The notes below the pieces were generated by a model that was given only the letters and a program-made list of their open reading frames with translations, did not search any database and was not told the DNA's origin. A stretch of 64,000 nt of DNA from Gnetum montanum. Its lineage: Eukaryota; Streptophyta; Gnetopsida; Gnetales; Gnetaceae. The position numbers and the translations under genes are program-made. Shown one piece after another: positions 60,149 through 64,000 of this stretch (the stretch's first letter is position 1; each line of letters opens with the position of its first letter). The stretch lies in assembly GCA_015680685.1 (NCBI GenBank), contig MNCI01038211.1, forward strand, positions 203,859 to 267,858, written 5' to 3'.

Positions 60149-60423
60149 CAGGTTTATACGGTAGCGGGAATGGTGGAAGACTAACTAGGAAGTCTTCAAT
60201 AGTGATCGGTTTAAAGGGTGTCCATCCCTCATCCAACAAGTTGAACTCCTTGCATCTATTGTAGAGGTTGGGATACTGGTCTAGATAGGTGTGCTACTCA
60301 CCCTCGCATTGACCTATCACACCTGCTCACATATTCTCAGTGGAAGAAAACTCCTGTAGCACCATATGTGCTATGTTCAATGCATCTGTATCACTGTGAA
60401 GCCCCTTCTCGTTGATGTAAAAA
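60149..60423 (-). pseudogene. Antisense gene, exon 4
   Basis: It lies between TTACTAG and CCTG|GTAAGC. It encodes FYINEKGLHSDTDALNIAHM, YPNLYNRCKEFNLLDEGWTP and ITIEDFLVSLPPFPLPYKPG with two stops. Phases at both ends match neighbouring exons. Confidence 0.7.
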
Positions 60424-60505
60424 CTAGTAACAAAAACATGCCATTAACATTCAGCTAGCGTAGCAAACGTCACATAGTACAATGGAACATAGCTACAAAA
60501 CTCAC

Positions 60506-60955
60506 CCGCCAGCATAGTAGACTATTCCCGGTGGGTTTTGGAAACACGTTCCCATATGACATGCAACAAACAATGTGTTGTAGGAATGGTAGTACTTGTA
60601 CTTGGGCATTTCCTAGATCCAGGCCAAACACCTTAAATTCTTGAGGTGCTGACTAGATCCTCCTCGCTGCCCGATACCAATTTCCCCATCTATGAAATAC
60701 CTCAGAATATCCCAGTTTGCCACAGGCAATAGGGTTTCTACTATAGCACTCGCTAGCTCCTCCGCCATGTGTGACCAAACGATCACACTAAAGTGTTGGA
60801 GGTGGAATTGTAGGAACTCCTATGCTCCTGCCCTAAACTAGATCGCCTGATCTCCCACACATGTATGAGGATGAAGAACATTGGCCACTGGTCTATTCAT
60901 GCAGCACATGACCCCTACAATTTCTATGACAATTTGAATTGGCCTTAGCGCTATC
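60506..60955 (-). pseudogene. Antisense gene, exon 3
   Basis: Acceptor GTTGCGTAG before 60955 and donor GG|GTGAGT after 60506. It encodes about 149 residues in one frame with three TAG stops, including VIEIVGVMCCMNRPVANVLH, HMAEELASAIVETLLPVANW, KYKYYHSYNTLFVACHMGTC and PPGIVYYAGG. Phase 2 at its end fits exon 4. Confidence 0.7.
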
Positions 60956-61532
60956 CTACGCAACACAAAAGCAAATTTTAGCATCATGTCCGAGTGCAAC
61001 ACACATGTAGCATAGCAAGAACTAGCATTTTAGTAAATAGTGTAGCATAATCTTATTTCTACACATAGTGTAGAAAAAAACATAAAAGCAATAGCGTAGC
61101 AAAAATAACCTAGCATAGCAATGGAGCGATTAGCCCTAACAAAAGCAATTAACATTATGCCTTAATATAACATGTGTCACACTGCCACATCACACATGGT
61201 CAAACCCTCCTCATGGTTCTATGCTACGCCATCTGAAAGTCAAGTAGCCTAAATCATCCAAGTCTCTGTGGCAATGATAGTCGCAGCGATGGAGGTCTAG
61301 GCAACCTTGCATGCAACTTTAGTGTAGCATTTATATATTCGCCGTGGCCAAAATGACAATAGCGATAGTGTAAAAGGCCAAAGCAACAACAACGCAAAGA
61401 CAAAAAACATGGATAGCTAAAACTAAATTGCAGAAAACAAAAGCAAGAAAAACAAAAAAAATGAATAACAGAAGCACGAGGAAATAGAAGAAGCATAGTA
61501 GCCTACTGAGTCAACGGTGTCACATCTCACAC

Positions 61533-61625
61533 CGTGACGCATGCTTGTGTCACGTGCCCAAGGGTTTCCTTCACCTCATCAACCTTAGCAAGCGCCGGGT
61601 GTGTGCATTCTTTCTTGGGAGCCAT
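61533..61625 (-). pseudogene. Antisense gene, exon 1 (and probable exon 2 at 61230-61305)
   Basis: ATG at 61625-61623 opens MAPKKECTHPALAKVDEVKE, then reaches GT at 61532. The related start in F (43851) supports this ATG. A likely second exon at 61305 to about 61230 follows GCATGCAAG and reads TSIAATIIATETWM with TAG at two Trp- or Gln-like positions. Its donor is uncertain. Confidence 0.5.
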
Positions 61626-61979
61626 CGTTTTACTTACTGACTCTTCCTTGTTGTTATGTCAAAACTACCTTGCTCTCTATTGGTATAATCACTCTGGGCT
61701 CTGAAATCACTCTGTGCTCCGAATGTGAGCTCTGTGCTGTCACGGCGAAAATAACGAGCTTACCAGAGGTTAACCCTTATTTATAGCTGAAATGGTAAAA
61801 AGGGGAAATTTTCCATTCTCTCTTTCCATTTAATGCGGAGTATGCCGTGCAGCGTAGCATGCTCGCCATGACATCATAGCACTATTGGCATTAACACAGG
61901 TGAATCTGGGCAGAAAATCCTAGCATGCTTCAAGCTAACCGTTTGCTTTCCCAAAAACGAAAAATATACATATATTCGT

Positions 61980-62410
61980 TTACCGATCCGAAAAGACCTT
62001 AAACTAGCAACCCCATCGTAGTTTCAAAGTTAGTAGTCCGAAAAGACCTTAAACTAGGACTCCTAGCATATAGTTTCACTCTAGTTAGCGATCCAAAAAG
62101 ACTTTAAACTAGCAGTCTCGATCTTCTACGCGTTCATGGTCTGCAATGACAATAAACTAGCAGTCTCGATCTTCTACGCGTTCATGGTTTGCAATGACAA
62201 TAAACTAGCAGTTTCACATTTTTGCATTAATAGCTTCGCACCTTTACACCAACTTTCTGTTTTGTATACTAGTGATTTTGCATTTTATGTCTAGGTAGTC
62301 TGCAATGACACTAAACTAACAGCTTCACATTTGTACATCGGCAGTTTTGTGTTTTTAGTAGTTTTGCATCTTTGCATCTTAACGGTCCGCCATGACTTTA
62401 AATTGAAAAA
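61980..62410 (+). repeat. Repeats of TCCGAAAAGACCTTAAACTAG, right of the antisense gene
   Basis: Variants at 61986, 62038, 62092, 62140, 62195 and 62305. One 55-bp segment (CAGTCTCGATCTTCTACGCG onward) is duplicated almost exactly at about 62115 and 62161. The units are related to the GGCCTAAAACTAG repeats at 56851-57020, so similar arrays bracket the antisense gene. Confidence 0.7.
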
Positions 62411-63340
62411 TTTTAACGTTGCATCATACTTCACTAACTACATATCATTGTTGTTTTGAAAACTTTCATTAGACACGATTATTATGGATAGGTACCTCTT
62501 AACCAGAATTTCATTTCATTTTGGCAAGTTGAGCAAAAATGGAAATCCATCATGATCTCTCTTTGCCTCTAACTTTAGCAGGTCCACATGGTAAGCTCGA
62601 GAGACAACTGAACCCATAACTAATAGACTGGGAATCACCCGTAGTTAGCACTGTGGCGTGCTTAGAAACATCCCCAGACTAGCCTGAGCATCTAGTATGA
62701 ACCCTAGATTTAGAGGCCAGGGATGTAACTGAAGACCCTCTCATCGAGATGCCTATGACCACGTCTAAGGGGGAAGTAAGAACATTAAAACTTAGCTCCC
62801 TCCTAGATTCATAGACGCACAAAGATGTAGCCAAGATTCTTCAAGACAACATCGAAGTCTTCACATGGTCGTACAGTGATATGCTGGGTCTAGACCCAAG
62901 GCTGATACAACACAACATCGTCTTAGACCTGAGCATGAAAGCGGTCAAGTAGAAGGCTCGTAACGTTAAACCATAAATTGCACTGGCCATCCATGATGAA
63001 ATCACCAAGCTATACCAAGCTGGTTTCATTCGGGAAGCTAATTACTTGGAATGGGTGTCCAACATCGTTGTAGTTTCTAAGAAAATGGGAGGAATACAAA
63101 TCTTTATAGACTTCCAGGATCCGAACAAAGTAACAATCAAAGAAAATTTTTCACTTTCGAGCATCGGTCAACTCATTGACACCACAACTGGTCATGCTCT
63201 ATTATCCTTCATGGATGGTTTCTCCAGCTACAACCAAATTCGCATTAACCCAAAGCATTAGTTAACAACAACCTTCATGACCCCATGGGGTACCTTTGTT
63301 ACACTATGATGCCTTTCGGGCTCAAGAATGCCAGAGTGAC

Positions 63341-63456
63341 CTACTAGTGAGCCATGACTTACATCTTTAGTGACTACATCTTAGAAATGCTAAACGANTC
63401 TACTAGTGAGCCATGACTTACATCTTTAGTGACTACATCTTAGAAATGCTAAACGA
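63341..63456. other. Single-N join flanked by an exact 57-bp duplication
   Basis: 63341-63397 equals 63400-63456, with N at 63398. Removing one copy restores the RT reading around LNDYVDD. Confidence 0.85.
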
Positions 63457-63689
63457 CTACGTGGATGATATAGCAGTCAAGTCCAAAGAAGCCATTGATC
63501 ACCCACGCGATCTAGGCGTAGTCCTCAAGTGTTTTCAAATGCACAACTTGTGCCTCAATCCTAAGAAGTGTGTCTTCAGGGTGAGAACCAGATGCATGTT
63601 AGGGTTTGTAGTATTGGAGGCTAGAATACGGGTGGACCCTGACAAAGTTAAGGCCATAGTCAACCTGGCACCTCCTACAAACCTTAAAG

Positions 63690-63783
63690 AATTACGTGCA
63701 AGATAGGATACAGTTCATCCAAAGGTTTATAGCAANTAATTACGTGCAAGATAGGATACAGTTCATCCAAAGGTTTATAGCAA
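63690..63783. other. Single-N join flanked by an exact 46-bp duplication
   Basis: 63690-63735 equals 63738-63783, with N at 63736. Removing one copy gives a continuous IQFIQRFIARL segment of the RT. Confidence 0.85.
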
Positions 63784-64000
63784 GGTTAACTGATAGGTTA
63801 CACCCCATGCAACATCTTCTAAAGAAAGGGCTTAACTTTGAATGGACAACTCAGTGCCAACAAGCCTTCGATGATTTGAAGAAAGAGCTTTTGCACCTCC
63901 CAACTGTTTACCCATCACAAAGGGATAATCCTTTTTTCATCTACCTTGCCACCTCCGACACATCTATTGCAATACTGTTATGTCATAAATGAGATGATGG

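Larger units (their letters stand above)
57176..61625 (-). pseudogene. Antisense gene of at least eight exons inside element E
   Basis: The minus strand carries a spliced-looking gene. Exons: 61625-61533, 61305 to about 61230, 60955-60506, 60423-60149, 60034-58982, 58838-58302, 58197-57566 and 57342-57176. Introns 3-7 (82, 114, 143, 104 and 223 bp) all have GT...AG, most with pyrimidine-rich 3' ends, and joining them keeps one frame across five junctions, allowing one indel in exon 7. The product would be about 1,090 residues. Exons 3-5 encode a globular part, exon 6 an acidic, charged part, exon 7 a probable coiled coil, and exon 8 an acidic tail. The segment VRVVIEIND.LFADLFGIP loosely recalls the plant transposon-protein domain (VRG..V.F....IN..LGLP). 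Function unknown. About 25 in-frame stops, mostly TAG, show this copy is dead. Confidence 0.75.
56651..62581 (+). other. Candidate intron separating gag-protease from pol in E
   Basis: The donor-like G|GTAAAG is at 56650/56651 and the acceptor TTTGCCTCTAACTTTAGCAG ends at 62581, with a pyrimidine-rich tract before it. Both split a Gly codon in phase 1, so removal would keep the gag-protease frame open into the pol frame. Ogre elements of the same lineage are known to splice an intron between protease and RT. At 5,931 bp this one would be far longer because it holds the antisense gene. Other donors cannot be excluded. Confidence 0.45.
50970..64000 (+). mobile_element. Element E: Ty3/gypsy (Tat/Ogre-like) retrotransposon with an antisense gene
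   Basis: Order on the plus strand: 5' LTR (50970-52488), PBS (52495-52513), duplicated leader, gag-protease (52898 to about 56700), spacer of about 5.9 kb with an antisense, intron-containing gene (57176-61625), then pol with reverse transcriptase from 62539 to the window end. RNase H, integrase and the 3' LTR should lie to the right of the window. Gag-protease and pol in separate frames with an intron-like spacer recall Ogre elements. The copy is decayed, mainly by point stops. GC content is visibly higher than in A-D, so it is probably the youngest large insertion. Confidence 0.85.
62539..64000 (+). pseudogene. pol of element E: reverse transcriptase, continuing off the window
   Basis: One frame from 62539 gives a pre-RT linker with VFTWSYSDMLGLDPRLIQH, then IALAIHDEITKLYQAGFIRE, VVVSKKMGGIQIFIDFQDPN and LLSFMDGFSSYNQIRI. 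After a 1-base loss near 63300 it gives MMPFGLKNA, and after the assembly join at 63398 the catalytic motif in LNDYVDDIAVKSKE, with NLCLNPKKCVFRV, GFVVLEARIRVDPDKVKAIV and FEWTTQCQQAFDDLKKELLH. YVDD is intact. Stops include T-A-G T-G-A where family members have Gln-Arg. It is a Ty3 RT; RNase H and integrase should follow. Confidence 0.9.

Overview
This window looks like intergenic DNA from a large, transposon-filled plant nuclear genome. I see no intact host gene, rRNA, tRNA or CRISPR array. It is AT-rich and consists almost entirely of old, nested LTR retrotransposons broken by stops and frameshifts. The families are plant Ty3/gypsy (Tat/Ogre-like, with a second archaeal-type RNase H) and Ty1/copia. 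The long diverged LTRs and deep nesting would suit a gymnosperm or another giant plant genome, but I cannot name the species.

Layout. Positions 1-1842 hold an LTR fragment and a solo LTR (family R). Element A (Ty3, minus strand) runs from 1843 to about 25000. Its integrase is split by two insertions about 25 bp apart: element B (Ty3, minus, 4277-17598, 3.1-kb LTRs) and element C (copia, minus, about 17624-23360). From 25001 to 33954 come unassigned DNA, a decayed spliced-looking ORF (26590-27440) and a non-coding LTR-flanked element D (27608-32078) that carries R copy 2. From 33955 to 35113 lie R copy 3 and a truncated copia LTR (H). Element F (Ty3, plus, 35114-48229) keeps gag and protease but has lost RT, RNase H and integrase, and carries a 192-bp-period tandem array. 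G (48245-50969, minus) is a 3' LTR with its polypurine tract. Element E (Ty3, plus, 50970 to the right edge) has a 5' LTR, primer-binding site, gag-protease and reverse transcriptase.

The most interesting object is in E. Between protease and RT lies a spacer of about 5.9 kb holding a minus-strand gene, antisense to the element. I could follow eight exons (61625 to 57176). From exon 3 to exon 8 the five GT-AG introns (82-223 bp) keep the reading frame, allowing one indel. It would encode about 1,090 residues. F keeps a remnant of the same gene at the same place. Removing 56651-62581 from the sense strand at a GT...AG pair would join the gag-protease frame to the pol frame, like the intron described in Ogre elements.

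Other notable points are palindrome arrays just upstream of the TATA box in several unrelated LTR families, an RNase H lying between protease and RT in B, an excess of TAG among inactivating stops, and four single-N joins flanked by exact 44-57-bp duplications that look like assembly artefacts.
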